Part shown: one piece after another, positions 46,231 through 55,368 of the stretch
Layout: each line of letters begins with the position of its first letter
Numbering within the stretch: the stretch's first letter is position 1
From: an uncultured Pelagibacteraceae bacterium
Lineage (GTDB): Bacteria > Pseudomonadota > Alphaproteobacteria > Pelagibacterales > Pelagibacteraceae
DNA length: 64,000 bases
Direction: 5' to 3'
Assembly: GCA_902579285.1 (NCBI GenBank)
Contig: CACHGA010000004.1
Location: 1 to 64,000 of the forward strand
Notes under the pieces: generated by a model
What the model was told of the DNA's origin: nothing
Databases searched by the model: none
Seen by the model: the letters and a program-made list of their open reading frames with translations, nothing else
Made by a program: the position numbers and the translations under genes

Positions 46231-46800
46231 TTAAGGTTCTAATTCTATATCCCAATATAAATAATCCATCCAACTTTCATGTAAAAAATTTGGTGGAAAA
46301 TTCCTTCCATTTTTATGAAGATCATCAACTGTTGGGACAAATGGTTTTCTTTTTAGTCTCAAATCGCATTTGCTATAAAGTTTTCCGCCCTTTTTAACGT
46401 TACATGTAGAACAAGCGGTAACAACGTTCTGCCAGTCCGTTTTACCACCTTTAGATTTTGGAAGTAAATGATCAAATGTAAGATCTTTTTTATCACCACA
46501 GTATTGGCACGTAAATTTATCTCTAAGAAAAACATTGAAACGTGTAAAATTTGGATTTTCAGATGGTTTTATAAAACTTTTTAATGCAATTACACTTGGT
46601 AACTCCATTTCAAATGATGGGCTCCTGACTTTCCTTTTATATCTTGAAACAATACTCACTCTATTTAAAAAAACAGATTTAACTGCATCCTGCCAGCACC
46701 ATAAAGATAGCGGATAATAACTTAAAGGCCTAAAGTCGGCATTCAAAACAAGTGCCGGACATTTTTCCAGTGGAATTTTTTCACTTGAACTAATAATCAT
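46231..46800 (-). CDS. HNH endonuclease family protein
   Basis: A 189-residue protein with an HNH zinc/metal fold: CQYCGDKKDLTFDHLLPKSKGG followed by CSTCNVKKGG (two CxxC pairs plus catalytic DH). The N-terminal ALVLNADFRPLSYYPLSLWCWQDAVKSVF is typical of a widespread stand-alone bacterial HNH family. The cellular role is unknown. It is convergent with coq7, with stops adjacent. Confidence 0.88.
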   Translation of the reverse strand: MIISSSEKIPLEKCPALVLNADFRPLSYYPLSLWCWQDAVKSVFLNRVSIVSRYKRKVRSPSFEMELPSVIALKSFIKPSENPNFTRFNVFLRDKFTCQYCGDKKDLTFDHLLPKSKGGKTDWQNVVTACSTCNVKKGGKLYSKCDLRLKRKPFVPTVDDLHKNGRNFPPNFLHESWMDYLYWDIELEP

Positions 46801-46866
46801 TATTTATGCTAACTTATGAAAACAAAATTATCAAGATATAAATTTGTTACACTTCATCAATAAATA

Positions 46867-47511
46867 TTATAAATTTTTTTTTAAAAACTCTAGACCAATG
46901 CTTAGACCTTCTGTGGGAATACGATGCTCACAATTTTGAAAAATTTTTGTATTTATTTTAATTTTTTTACTTATAAAAAATTCTTTAGATGCTAAAAAAT
47001 TATCCAAAGGTACAACCTGATCAATATCGCCGTGCATTAAATAAATTTCTGGTTTTGAAACTATATTTTTTTCTAAATGTTCTTGATTAATAATTTTGCC
47101 AGAGTAACCAATCACACAACTAATCTTATCTTTTCTTTTAAGTGCTGTCTGCAATGATATCATGCAACCTTGGCTAAATCCAACCAAAGCTAATTTGTTA
47201 ATATTTATTTTATTGTGCTCTATTACTTCATCAATAAATTTGTTTAGTTTATTTTCTGCCATTAAAGATTTTGAGAGGGTTTCTTCAGGTGTTTGATACA
47301 TTAAATCGAACCATTGGAAACCAGAGGGATTGACTTTACATATTTCAGGTGCATCTGGGCATAAAAATAAAGTTTTGGGTAAAAAATTTTTCCAGTAATT
47401 TGCGACAATAGAAATATCATTGCCATCTCCTCCGTAACCATGGCAAAGTATAACAGCACTTTCCGTTGTCTTGATTGAATTAATAATTTTTGTATTTAAA
47501 GAATATTTCAT
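46867..47511 (-). CDS. Phospholipase/carboxylesterase-family hydrolase
   Basis: Alpha/beta hydrolase of 214 residues in the carboxylesterase/acyl-protein-thioesterase group. Seen: ILCHGYGGDGNDI (oxyanion hole), nucleophile Ser in VGFSQGCMI, acid in LMHGDIDQVVPL and His in CEHRIPTEGL. No signal peptide. The substrate is unknown. It follows the TlpA-like gene by 11 bases. Confidence 0.87.
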   Translation of the reverse strand: MKYSLNTKIINSIKTTESAVILCHGYGGDGNDISIVANYWKNFLPKTLFLCPDAPEICKVNPSGFQWFDLMYQTPEETLSKSLMAENKLNKFIDEVIEHNKININKLALVGFSQGCMISLQTALKRKDKISCVIGYSGKIINQEHLEKNIVSKPEIYLMHGDIDQVVPLDNFLASKEFFISKKIKINTKIFQNCEHRIPTEGLSIGLEFLKKNL

Positions 47512-47522
47512 TAATCATAGAC

Positions 47523-48038
47523 CTATATGAAATTGTTAATCCATTCTATAAATTTTTTGTCCTCGAAATTAATATCTCCAATAATTCTAGCAAATTCATT
47601 TCCCTCTTTATTTAATAAAATAGTAGTAGGAACACCTCTAAGCTTAAATTGTTTAGTTAGCTCAAATTCCGGATCAAAATAAATTTTAAGATTTTTTAAA
47701 TTTAAATCTCGATAAAATTTTCTAGTTTTATCTGTATTGGGTTTTTCTAAATTAATAGGGTAAATAAGAATATGTTTATTTAAATTACTAAAATTATCTA
47801 ATGAGGGCATTTCTTTTCTACAAGGTTCGCACCAAGTAGCCCAGAAATTTATTACCTTAATCTTGCCATCATTTTTATTAACTTCGATATCTTTGAGGTA
47901 AAAATCCTTAAATTTTACCTGGGAAACTTGTAATGGATTTTTATGAAGAACTATATTATTGAATGGTAATGGTTCAGCAGCAATTAAAAAATTGAATTTG
48001 AAAAAAACTAATAATATTAAAAACTTTAAAATATTCAT
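47523..48038 (-). CDS. TlpA-like thioredoxin-family protein
   Basis: Periplasmic or membrane-anchored thiol reductase of 171 residues. A hydrophobic N-terminal segment (about 5-21) is followed by a thioredoxin fold with the redox motif FWATWCEPCRKEMPSL and the cis-Pro GVPTTILLN. TlpA helps cytochrome oxidase maturation in rhizobia. It is divergent from argH (24-base gap), as in other alphaproteobacteria where tlpA faces argH-lysA. Confidence 0.9.
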   Translation of the reverse strand: MNILKFLILLVFFKFNFLIAAEPLPFNNIVLHKNPLQVSQVKFKDFYLKDIEVNKNDGKIKVINFWATWCEPCRKEMPSLDNFSNLNKHILIYPINLEKPNTDKTRKFYRDLNLKNLKIYFDPEFELTKQFKLRGVPTTILLNKEGNEFARIIGDINFEDKKFIEWINNFI

Positions 48039-48062
48039 ACTTGAATAGGTTTAACATACAAA

Positions 48063-49451
48063 ATGAAAAATAAAAATAAGACTGTTTGGTCAAATAGATT
48101 CGGAAAAACTAATTCTAAAAATTTTCAAAGAATTGGTTCTTCAATAAATATTGATAAAAGACTTTATAATGAGGATATTCAGGCATCGATTGTTCATGTG
48201 CAAATGCTAGCAAAGAAAAAAATAATTCCAAGAAAAGATGGAATTAAAATAATCAAAGGGTTAAAAAAAATTAAAACTGAAATCGATAAAAATAAATTTA
48301 AATTTCAGGAAAAGTTTGAAGATATTCATCAAAATATTGAAAAGAGACTTTTTCAAATTATTGGTGACTCTGCAGGCTATTTGCACACAGCGAGATCTAG
48401 AAATGATCAGGTAGTAACAGATTTTAAAATGTGGGTTAAAAAAGCTTCATTGGATATAAATGAAACAATCAATTTGTTGATTAAATCTCTTTTAAAAAAA
48501 GCATCTAGAAATATTGATACTGTCATGCCTGGCTTTACCCATTTAAAGAATGCACAACCAATTTCTTTTGCACATTATCTGCTCGCTTATGTTGAGATGC
48601 TTTATAGAGATAAAAAAAGATTTAAAAATAATATAAGTTTAATTGATGAATGTCCTTTGGGATCTGCAGCTTTAGCTGGAACCTCATTCAATATTGATAG
48701 AAATTATACTGCTAAAAAACTTGGTTTTAAAAAACCTACAAGTAATTCAATCGACTCGGTTTCTGACAGAGATTTTGCTATAGACTTTTTGTCTGCGTCT
48801 GCTACTTGCGCAATGCATTTATCTAGATTGGCTGAAGATTTTATAATCTTTAATTCAGAAGCTTTTAGTTTTATTGAATTCACTGATAAGGTTCTCACAG
48901 GTTCGTCAATAATGCCCCAGAAGAAGAATCCAGACCCTGCTGAATTAATAAGAGGAAGAACGGCAATAAATTATGGAAATTTAAATTCTATGCTTACAAT
49001 CATGAAGGGTTTACCAATTTCTTATTATAAAGATTTGCAAGATGATAAAGAATTAGTTTTTGATAGTTTTGATACTTTAATAGACAGTTTGACGATGTCT
49101 ATTGAACTTATTGATAACTTAAATACTAAAAAAAATAATATGAAAAATATGGCCCAGAAAGGTTATACAACTGCTACTGATTTTGCTGATTACTTAGCTC
49201 AGAAAAAAAATCTGCCTTTTAGAAAAGGTTATGCTATTTCCTCGAAATTAGTAAATTATGCTGAGAGAAAAAAAATAAGGTTAGATCAGCTTTCTTTAAA
49301 AGAGATTAATAAATTTATTAAAAATACTGAAATAAATATACCGAAAATATTTGATATTGTGAATTCAATGAATTCAAAAACCTCATATGGAGGCACATCA
49401 GCAAAAAATATAAAAAAAATGATTAAAAAGTATAAATCTTATTTGAATTAA
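48063..49451 (+). CDS. argH: Argininosuccinate lyase
   Basis: Last step of arginine synthesis, splitting argininosuccinate into arginine and fumarate. At 462 residues it is full length, with AGYLHTARSRNDQV and the superfamily signature GSSIMPQKKNPDPAELIRGR near residue 280. It overlaps the lptM start by one base (TAATG) in the argH-lptM-lysA unit. Confidence 0.97.
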   Translation: MKNKNKTVWSNRFGKTNSKNFQRIGSSINIDKRLYNEDIQASIVHVQMLAKKKIIPRKDGIKIIKGLKKIKTEIDKNKFKFQEKFEDIHQNIEKRLFQIIGDSAGYLHTARSRNDQVVTDFKMWVKKASLDINETINLLIKSLLKKASRNIDTVMPGFTHLKNAQPISFAHYLLAYVEMLYRDKKRFKNNISLIDECPLGSAALAGTSFNIDRNYTAKKLGFKKPTSNSIDSVSDRDFAIDFLSASATCAMHLSRLAEDFIIFNSEAFSFIEFTDKVLTGSSIMPQKKNPDPAELIRGRTAINYGNLNSMLTIMKGLPISYYKDLQDDKELVFDSFDTLIDSLTMSIELIDNLNTKKNNMKNMAQKGYTTATDFADYLAQKKNLPFRKGYAISSKLVNYAERKKIRLDQLSLKEINKFIKNTEINIPKIFDIVNSMNSKTSYGGTSAKNIKKMIKKYKSYLN

Positions 49452-49573
49452 TGCGCAAAATAGTTTTGATATCATTAATATTTTTTTTCATACAAGGTTG
49501 TGGAAAAAAAGGTAATCCGGAATACCAAGCAATAAAAATAGAGCAAAATAACATAGTAAATTTTAAAATATGA
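49451..49573 (+). CDS. lptM: Small lipoprotein LptM (YifL-like)
   Basis: A 40-codon gene whose ATG shares the last base of the argH stop and whose TGA overlaps the lysA ATG. The N terminus is a lipoprotein signal (KIVLISLIFFFIQGC) with Cys17 as the lipidated residue, followed by GKKGNPEYQ, matching the CGxKGxP start of LptM, which assists LptD folding in the outer membrane. Position next to lysA matches other proteobacteria. Confidence 0.85.
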   Translation: MRKIVLISLIFFFIQGCGKKGNPEYQAIKIEQNNIVNFKI

Positions 49574-50790
49574 GTTTGAATTATAAAAGCCAGAACCTAT
49601 TAATAAATAATATATCTATAAAAAAAGTTGTTAAAGGAAATCCAACACCTTTTTATCTTTATTCATACGAAAAAATTAGAAATAATTTTAAAAATTTTTC
49701 TAATTACTTTAAAAAAGTAGATCCGCTAATATGCTTTTCAGTCAAATCAAACTCGAATGTATTTATAATTTCAGAACTTGGTAAATTAGGATCAGGTGCT
49801 GATGTGGTTTCAAAAGGCGAGCTAATGAAAGCATTAAAAGCTAAAATTAAACCAAATAGAATTGTTTTTTCTGGAGTGGGAAAAACTGAAAGTGAACTTT
49901 TACATGCAATTAAGAAAAGAGTTTTGTTAATAAATATTGAGTCAGAGAGCGAAGCAATATTGATTAACAAATTATCAAAAAAACTTAATCGTATTACTAA
50001 TATTGGTATCAGAATAAATCCTGGCGTAGACGCAAAAACTATATCTAAAATTACGACTGGTAAATTAGATAGTAAATTTGGGCTTATTAAATCTGATTTT
50101 TTAAAATTTTGTAAAAACTCAAAAAAATATAAAAATATTAAAATTAAAGCGATTAGCGTTCACATTGGGAGTCAAATAACCTCAATTGGTCCATATAAAA
50201 AAACTTTGGATTTTTTATTGAAAACTATTAAATCAAGCAGAATAAATTTTGAATTTGTAGATCTGGGTGGTGGATTTGGAATTCCCTATAATAAAAGGGA
50301 GAAAATAATTGATATTAAAAATTATGCTAAATTAGTTGAAACCTTTAAAAATAAACTAAGCTGTAAAATTATTTTTGAACCTGGAAGATTTATAATAGGA
50401 AATACAGGAACACTAATATCGAAAGTTGTTTTTGTAAAAAAAAGTGGGAAAAAATATTTTATTATTATTGATGCAGGTATGAATGATTTTATGAGACCTG
50501 CATTGTATAATGCAAAACATGAAATTATTCCAGTGCTGAAATCAAAAAAAAGAATTAATGGAGATGTAGAATTTGTTGGACCAATTTGTGAAAGCTCAGA
50601 TACTTTTCTCAAATATAAAAACTTTACATCAGTAAGTGAAGGAAGTTTGGTTGCAATTACAAACGTTGGTGCTTATGGATCTACGCTTTCCTCAAATTAT
50701 AATACTCGACCTTTAGCAGCTGAAATTATTATTAAAAAAGGTCAAATAAAAGTAATTAGAAAAAGACAAAAGATTTCTGAGATCATTTAA
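49570..50790 (+). CDS. lysA: Diaminopimelate decarboxylase
   Basis: PLP enzyme for the last step of lysine synthesis. The 406-residue protein has PLP-binding Lys59 in CFSVKSNSN, the SVHIGSQ and LGGGFGIPY phosphate-binding segments, EPGRFI and the active-site Cys in GPICESSDTF. It overlaps lptM by 4 bases. Full length, no oddities. Confidence 0.97.
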   Translation: MSLNYKSQNLLINNISIKKVVKGNPTPFYLYSYEKIRNNFKNFSNYFKKVDPLICFSVKSNSNVFIISELGKLGSGADVVSKGELMKALKAKIKPNRIVFSGVGKTESELLHAIKKRVLLINIESESEAILINKLSKKLNRITNIGIRINPGVDAKTISKITTGKLDSKFGLIKSDFLKFCKNSKKYKNIKIKAISVHIGSQITSIGPYKKTLDFLLKTIKSSRINFEFVDLGGGFGIPYNKREKIIDIKNYAKLVETFKNKLSCKIIFEPGRFIIGNTGTLISKVVFVKKSGKKYFIIIDAGMNDFMRPALYNAKHEIIPVLKSKKRINGDVEFVGPICESSDTFLKYKNFTSVSEGSLVAITNVGAYGSTLSSNYNTRPLAAEIIIKKGQIKVIRKRQKISEII

Positions 50791-50793
50791 TAG

Positions 50794-51501
50794 ATGATAT
50801 TTTTAAGGTCATTTTTTTTTAATATTTTTCTTTACTTTGGAATTGTAAGTGCATGCATAATTGCAGTACCACTTTTAGCTATGAAGGATAAGTATATGAT
50901 TTGTGCTGGAAAAATCCTCTCAGATTATATCGTATTTTTAGTCAAAGTTTTTCTCGGTGTTTCAATTGAATTCAGAGGTCTAGAAAATCTTAAAAAACAT
51001 GAAAAATATTTTATTGCATCAGCACATCAATCCATGTTTGAAACTTTTGCTTTACAAACCGTTTTACCGGGCCCAATTTTTATATTAAAAAAAGAGTTAA
51101 TGAGAATACCTTTGTTTGGCTGGTGTTTAAAAAAAATCGGAGCAATTGATATTGTTAGAGATACTGCAACAAAAGAAAATTTGAGTTTTTTTGATAAAAT
51201 TTTAGATAGAACAAGCAAAAGTAAAAGACCATTATTAATTTTTCCACAAGGCACAAGAGTTCCTTACAAAGAACGTCGTCCATTTAAAAAAGGAGTGGGA
51301 AGAATATATAATTCGATAAAATTGCCATGTATTCCGGTAGCCTTGAATTCGGGTAAGGTTTGGCCAAAAAATAAATTTAATAAATATCCGGGTAAGATTA
51401 CAATATCCTTTCTTAATCCTATAAATTCTGGTTTAGAGAAGGAAAAATTTATAAATATACTTGAGACAAATATCTATAATGAAATTGACTCTATAGACTA
51501 A
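50794..51501 (+). CDS. plsC: 1-acyl-sn-glycerol-3-phosphate acyltransferase
   Basis: Inner-membrane acyltransferase making phosphatidic acid. The 235-residue protein has an N-terminal membrane segment (about 5-30) and the acyltransferase motif SAHQSMFET (an H-x4-E variant of H-x4-D), followed by IFPQGTRVP and CIPVALNSG. Alphaproteobacterial homologues commonly have the HQSxxET form. It lies 3 bases after lysA. Confidence 0.9.
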   Translation: MIFLRSFFFNIFLYFGIVSACIIAVPLLAMKDKYMICAGKILSDYIVFLVKVFLGVSIEFRGLENLKKHEKYFIASAHQSMFETFALQTVLPGPIFILKKELMRIPLFGWCLKKIGAIDIVRDTATKENLSFFDKILDRTSKSKRPLLIFPQGTRVPYKERRPFKKGVGRIYNSIKLPCIPVALNSGKVWPKNKFNKYPGKITISFLNPINSGLEKEKFINILETNIYNEIDSID

Positions 51502-52386
51502 CTATTTTCTTCCAAAATCTGGTTTATCAGTTTCCTGGCCAGCTTTAATTATTGATTTTCTTAATTCTTTAGACTTGCTAAAAATTTCTAAAAGTTTTTT
51601 ACTATTTTTATCAGAAATTACTTTTTTAAATTCGTCTAAATTCTTACTAAACTTATCTATAGCCTGTATTATTAAGTCACTATTATCGATAAATATATCT
51701 CTCCACATTGTTGGATCGGATGCTGCTATTCTTGTAAAATCTCTTAAACCTCCAGCGCTATATCTAATAATATCATTTTGTATTTTTTCATCGTAACCCA
51801 TAACAGTTTTTACAATATTATATGCTACTACATGTGGTAAATGACTTGTAATAGACAAAATTTTATCGTGCTCCACAGCGGACATTATTTTTACTTTGCT
51901 GCCCAATTTTTCCCAAAAAAGTGAGACTTTTTTAATGTCTGACTCTTTTGCATTTTTGCCAGGAGTAATTATGGTCCATCTATTTTCAAATAAATTTTCT
52001 TGTCCTGCTAAAGGTCCACTTTTTTCTGTCCCAGCTACTGGGTGTGATGGTATCCAATTTATATCTTCTAATTTGGGCTTCTGTCCTTTTTTTACGGAGA
52101 GAGTATCAGTTAAAATTGATCCATTTTTAAGATTTCCCTTTATTTCCTTGATCACCGAACTAAAGCTGCTTGATGGAGTGCATATTAAAACTAAATCAGA
52201 ATTTTTTACAGCCTCTGCCGGACTTGAAAACATTTCGTCAGATAAATTATACTTTTTCACGACTTCCATAACAGATTTATTATTATCGAATGTAATTATT
52301 TTTTTAATTGAACTTTTTTTCTTCAGGCCCTTAAATATTGATGAACCTATTAAACCACAGCCAATAATTGTTATTTGATCAAACAT
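51502..52386 (-). CDS. tyrC: Prephenate/arogenate dehydrogenase
   Basis: NAD(P)-dependent dehydrogenase for tyrosine synthesis, 294 residues. The N-terminal dinucleotide fold reads IIGCGLIGSSIFKGLKKK, then IPSHPVAGTEKSGP and the helical dimer domain with SITSHLPHVVAYNIV and FTRIAASDPTMWRDI, typical of TyrA/TyrC proteins. No chorismate mutase domain is fused. It overlaps hisC by 8 bases and ends directly after plsC. Confidence 0.94.
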   Translation of the reverse strand: MFDQITIIGCGLIGSSIFKGLKKKSSIKKIITFDNNKSVMEVVKKYNLSDEMFSSPAEAVKNSDLVLICTPSSSFSSVIKEIKGNLKNGSILTDTLSVKKGQKPKLEDINWIPSHPVAGTEKSGPLAGQENLFENRWTIITPGKNAKESDIKKVSLFWEKLGSKVKIMSAVEHDKILSITSHLPHVVAYNIVKTVMGYDEKIQNDIIRYSAGGLRDFTRIAASDPTMWRDIFIDNSDLIIQAIDKFSKNLDEFKKVISDKNSKKLLEIFSKSKELRKSIIKAGQETDKPDFGRK

Positions 52387-53461
52387 TGAAAATTTTTTTT
52401 AAAGTTAAAATTAATTTTTTATTTTCATGGCTATTTCCAATTGTAACCCTTAAAGAATTTTTAATATTATAAACTTCCATTTGCCTTACTAAAATTCCTG
52501 AATTTGCTAATTTGTTAAATACTTGGGTTGAGTTTAACTTTACATAATCAAAATTAAAAAGAAAAAAATTAACATTTGTTTTATTAGTTGTAATTCCTAT
52601 TTGGTCAGCGACTTCAAATATTTTTTCCGCCCATAAAGTATTGTGGTCGACTGCCTTTTTTAACCATTTGCTATCTTGCACAGCTTGCGTGGCAGCAAAA
52701 AGAGCGGGTCTGCTAACATTAAATGGCGGTTTTATTTCATAAAGCTTCTTAATAATATTTTTTGAACCATAGCCCCAACCTATTCTTAATCCTGCTAAGC
52801 CATAGATTTTAGAGAAAGTTCTTGTCACTATTACATTTTCGGATTTGGAGAATAAATCTATTCCTGATGAGTAATTAGGATCATTAATATATTCATAGTA
52901 AGCATCGTCTATGACTAACAAAATATCGCTCCTTAGTTTTTTTCTTAATTTAATAATTTCAGATTTGTCTAGATATGTCCCTGTCGGATTATTAGGATTT
53001 GCTAAAAAAACAATTTTAGTTTTTTTGTTTACACAATTTAAAATCGACTCGACTGAGGCATTAAAATTTTCTTCTTTAGCATATCTTACTTTAGCTCCAA
53101 ACATTCTGCTATAAATTCTGTAAATTATAAAACTGTATTCTGGAACAATAACTTCGTCCCCTTTGCTTAAAAAAAGTTTACATACTAATTCAAAAATTTG
53201 ATCAGAACCAGATCCAAGTATGATTCTCTCTTTCTTAAGATTAAATTTTTTTGCAAGAACTTTCCTGAAAAAAGTTCCATCTGAATCCGGGTATCTAACA
53301 AATCCTCTACCTATTGAGCTATAAGATTTAACAGCCTTTGGACTTGGTCCTAGAGCTGACTCATTTGCCGAAAGTTTTATAGGGCTTCTTCTGCTTTTAA
53401 ATAAACTAAGACCAGCAACATACTTCTCGGCTATGATTTTTCTTGGTTTGGGTAATTTCAT
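52379..53461 (-). CDS. hisC: Histidinol-phosphate / aromatic aminotransferase
   Basis: PLP aminotransferase of 360 residues. Seen: LSANESALGPSP, GSGSDQIFEL, FLANPNNPTGTY, IDDAYYEY and the PLP lysine in TRTFSKIYGLAGLRIGWGYG. Paired with tyrC by an 8-base overlap it probably also serves aromatic amino-acid transamination, as in other bacteria with this hisC-tyrC pair. Divergent from metX. Confidence 0.93.
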   Translation of the reverse strand: MKLPKPRKIIAEKYVAGLSLFKSRRSPIKLSANESALGPSPKAVKSYSSIGRGFVRYPDSDGTFFRKVLAKKFNLKKERIILGSGSDQIFELVCKLFLSKGDEVIVPEYSFIIYRIYSRMFGAKVRYAKEENFNASVESILNCVNKKTKIVFLANPNNPTGTYLDKSEIIKLRKKLRSDILLVIDDAYYEYINDPNYSSGIDLFSKSENVIVTRTFSKIYGLAGLRIGWGYGSKNIIKKLYEIKPPFNVSRPALFAATQAVQDSKWLKKAVDHNTLWAEKIFEVADQIGITTNKTNVNFFLFNFDYVKLNSTQVFNKLANSGILVRQMEVYNIKNSLRVTIGNSHENKKLILTLKKIFNV

Positions 53462-53529
53462 AATATTTTAGATGTCTTACATTAAAAGCAACTTAATTTG
53501 TATAACGTAAATTAAAATATTTGAATAAA

Positions 53530-53558
53530 TTGACATGTTTGTGGCGATTTAGTATACA
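53530..53558 (+). promoter_or_regulatory. metX promoter
   Basis: TTGACA (53530-53535) and TATACA (53553-53558) are separated by 17 bases, a near-consensus sigma-70-type promoter. The predicted start near 53565 coincides with the first base of the SAM-II aptamer. Confidence 0.8.
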
Positions 53559-53565
53559 TTCGCCT

Positions 53566-53617
53566 AGCGCTGATTTAACCAAATTGCGAGCGCTGAGTAA
53601 ATGCAGCTAAACAGGGA
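53566..53617 (+). promoter_or_regulatory. SAM-II riboswitch
   Basis: The leader contains AGCGCT (53566-53571) pairing with AGCGCT (53589-53594), the conserved loop GATTTAACC and the 3' segment TGCAGCTAAACAGGGA, the SAM-II (metA-type) pattern. Loop bases TTGC (53584-53587) pair with GCAG (53603-53606) to form the pseudoknot. It closely resembles the crystallised Sargasso Sea SAM-II RNA as I recall it. SAM binding should switch off metX-metW. Confidence 0.96.
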
Positions 53618-53625
53618 TTTTTTTT

Positions 53626-53651
53626 ACCCAGTTTAGCTGGGTTTTTTTTTT
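53626..53651 (+). terminator. Riboswitch-controlled intrinsic terminator
   Basis: ACCCAG (53626-53631) pairs with CTGGGT (53637-53642) and is followed by a run of Ts to 53651, 12 bases before the metX ATG. GTTTAGCTG (53631-53639) inside the hairpin is exactly complementary to CAGCTAAAC (53604-53612) of the aptamer, so the two structures exclude each other. Confidence 0.88.
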
Positions 53652-53663
53652 GGTAAAAACAAA

Positions 53664-54791
53664 ATGGAAAATATTAAAAAATTAAATATATCTAAGTCTC
53701 TATTACTTGACTGTAAACAAATGGTTAAAGATTTTCCTTTAGCATATGAGACGTACGGAAAATTAAATGAAAATAAAGACAATGCTATATTAGTGTTTCA
53801 TGCTCTTACAGGTGATCAATTTGTAACCGGATTAAACCCAATAACTAAAAAGGAAGGTTGGTGGGGAACTGCTGTTGGGCCAGGTAAGGCAATAGATACC
53901 GATAAATATTTTGTGATATGTGCAAATGTAATTGGTGGGTGTATGGGTTCGTGGGGTCCTAAAGAAGTAGACAAAAAAACAAATGAACCATATGGTTTAA
54001 GTTTTCCAGTGATTACAATAAGAGATATTGTTAGAGCGCAGGAAACACTTTTAGATTATTTGGGTGTAGAAAAACTTCTCTGTGCTACGGGTGGCTCAAT
54101 GGGTGGAATGCAAACACTACAATTTTGTGCAACATTTCCAAATAGAACATATTCAGCAATGCCAATTGCCTGTAGCACAAGTCATAGTGCGCAAAATATT
54201 GCACTTAATGAATTAGCCAGACAGGCTGTGATGGCCGATCCAGTATGGGATAAAGGGAAATATATTAAAAAAAACGTTCAACCAAAAAATGGTTTAGCAG
54301 TTGCAAGAATGGTTGGTCATATAAGTTATTTATCTGAGAAAGGTATGCAAGAAAAATTTGGTAGAAAACTTCAAGAGAGAGGTGACTATGATTTTAGTTT
54401 TAATGCAGATTTTCAAGTTGAAAGTTATTTAAGACACCAGGGTTTTGCATTTGTAGAAAGGTTTGATGCCAATTCAATTTTATATATTACAAGAGCAATG
54501 GATTATTTTGATTTATCAAGACAATATAAAGGTGGATTGACCGAGGCGTTTAAAAATCAGCAAACAAAATTTCTTGTGATATCATTTTCTTCTGATTGGC
54601 TTTATACAACTAAAGAAAATAAAGATACGGTAATTGCTCTAAACGCAGCTGGTACGGATGTTTCTTTTGCAGAAATTAAGACTGACAAAGGTCATGACTC
54701 TTTTTTAGTAGATGAGCCAGAGTTTTTAAAAACTATAAAAGGTTTTATAGACTCAATGCATATTAAATTTAAAAATGAAAAAAGAATTTAA
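53664..54791 (+). CDS. metX: Homoserine O-acetyltransferase (MetX)
   Basis: Activates homoserine for methionine synthesis. The 375-residue alpha/beta hydrolase has nucleophile Ser145 in ATGGSMGGMQ, the ANVIGGCMGSWGPK region, the acid in ISFSSDWLY and the His in KGHDSFLV. MetX proteins may use acetyl- or succinyl-CoA; this cannot be told here. It is under SAM-II control and overlaps metW by 17 bases. Confidence 0.96.
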   Translation: MENIKKLNISKSLLLDCKQMVKDFPLAYETYGKLNENKDNAILVFHALTGDQFVTGLNPITKKEGWWGTAVGPGKAIDTDKYFVICANVIGGCMGSWGPKEVDKKTNEPYGLSFPVITIRDIVRAQETLLDYLGVEKLLCATGGSMGGMQTLQFCATFPNRTYSAMPIACSTSHSAQNIALNELARQAVMADPVWDKGKYIKKNVQPKNGLAVARMVGHISYLSEKGMQEKFGRKLQERGDYDFSFNADFQVESYLRHQGFAFVERFDANSILYITRAMDYFDLSRQYKGGLTEAFKNQQTKFLVISFSSDWLYTTKENKDTVIALNAAGTDVSFAEIKTDKGHDSFLVDEPEFLKTIKGFIDSMHIKFKNEKRI

Positions 54792-55368
54792 AGTTATAGC
54801 TGAATTACTTCCAAATAACATCCGAGTACTAGATGTTGGTTGTGGAGATGGATCTTTAATGGATCTTTTAATAAAAGAAAAAAATATAGAAGCTAGAGGA
54901 TTGGAAATAAAGGAGGAGTATGTAAAAAAATGTATTTACAAAGGTCTATCTGTAATTGAAGGTAATGCAGAGACAGAACTAAATCAATTTCCTGATCAAT
55001 CATTTGATTATGTTATTCTAAGTCAAACACTTCAAGCTTTTTATAGTCCAGAAAGAGTATTGAAAGATTTATTAAGAGTTGGAAAATGTGCGATTGTATC
55101 AATACCAAATTTTGGTTATTGGAAAGTAAGAACAAGTTTATTGCTTTTTGGAAAAATGCCTGTAACAAAAACATTACCTTATAGTTGGCATAACACACCT
55201 AATCTCCACATGTGTACAATAAAAGATATGTATAATTTTTGTGCAGAAAAAGATATTAATATTGATAAAATTTTGGGATTAAATGGTGATAGGACTTCTC
55301 AAATTAAAAAAAATAATCTAGAGATTAAAAACCTTTTTTCAAAAATTGGGATATTTGTATTAAGTTAA
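54775..55368 (+). CDS. metW: Methionine biosynthesis protein MetW
   Basis: SAM-binding methyltransferase-like partner of MetX, 197 residues. Seen: RVLDVGCGDGSLMDLL (motif I), FDYVILSQTLQAFYSPERVL, VSIPNFGYWKVR and LPYSWHNTPNLHMCT, all typical of MetW. It helps MetX activity in several proteobacteria. The ATG lies within the metX end, so the two are coupled. Confidence 0.95.
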   Translation: MKKEFKVIAELLPNNIRVLDVGCGDGSLMDLLIKEKNIEARGLEIKEEYVKKCIYKGLSVIEGNAETELNQFPDQSFDYVILSQTLQAFYSPERVLKDLLRVGKCAIVSIPNFGYWKVRTSLLLFGKMPVTKTLPYSWHNTPNLHMCTIKDMYNFCAEKDINIDKILGLNGDRTSQIKKNNLEIKNLFSKIGIFVLS

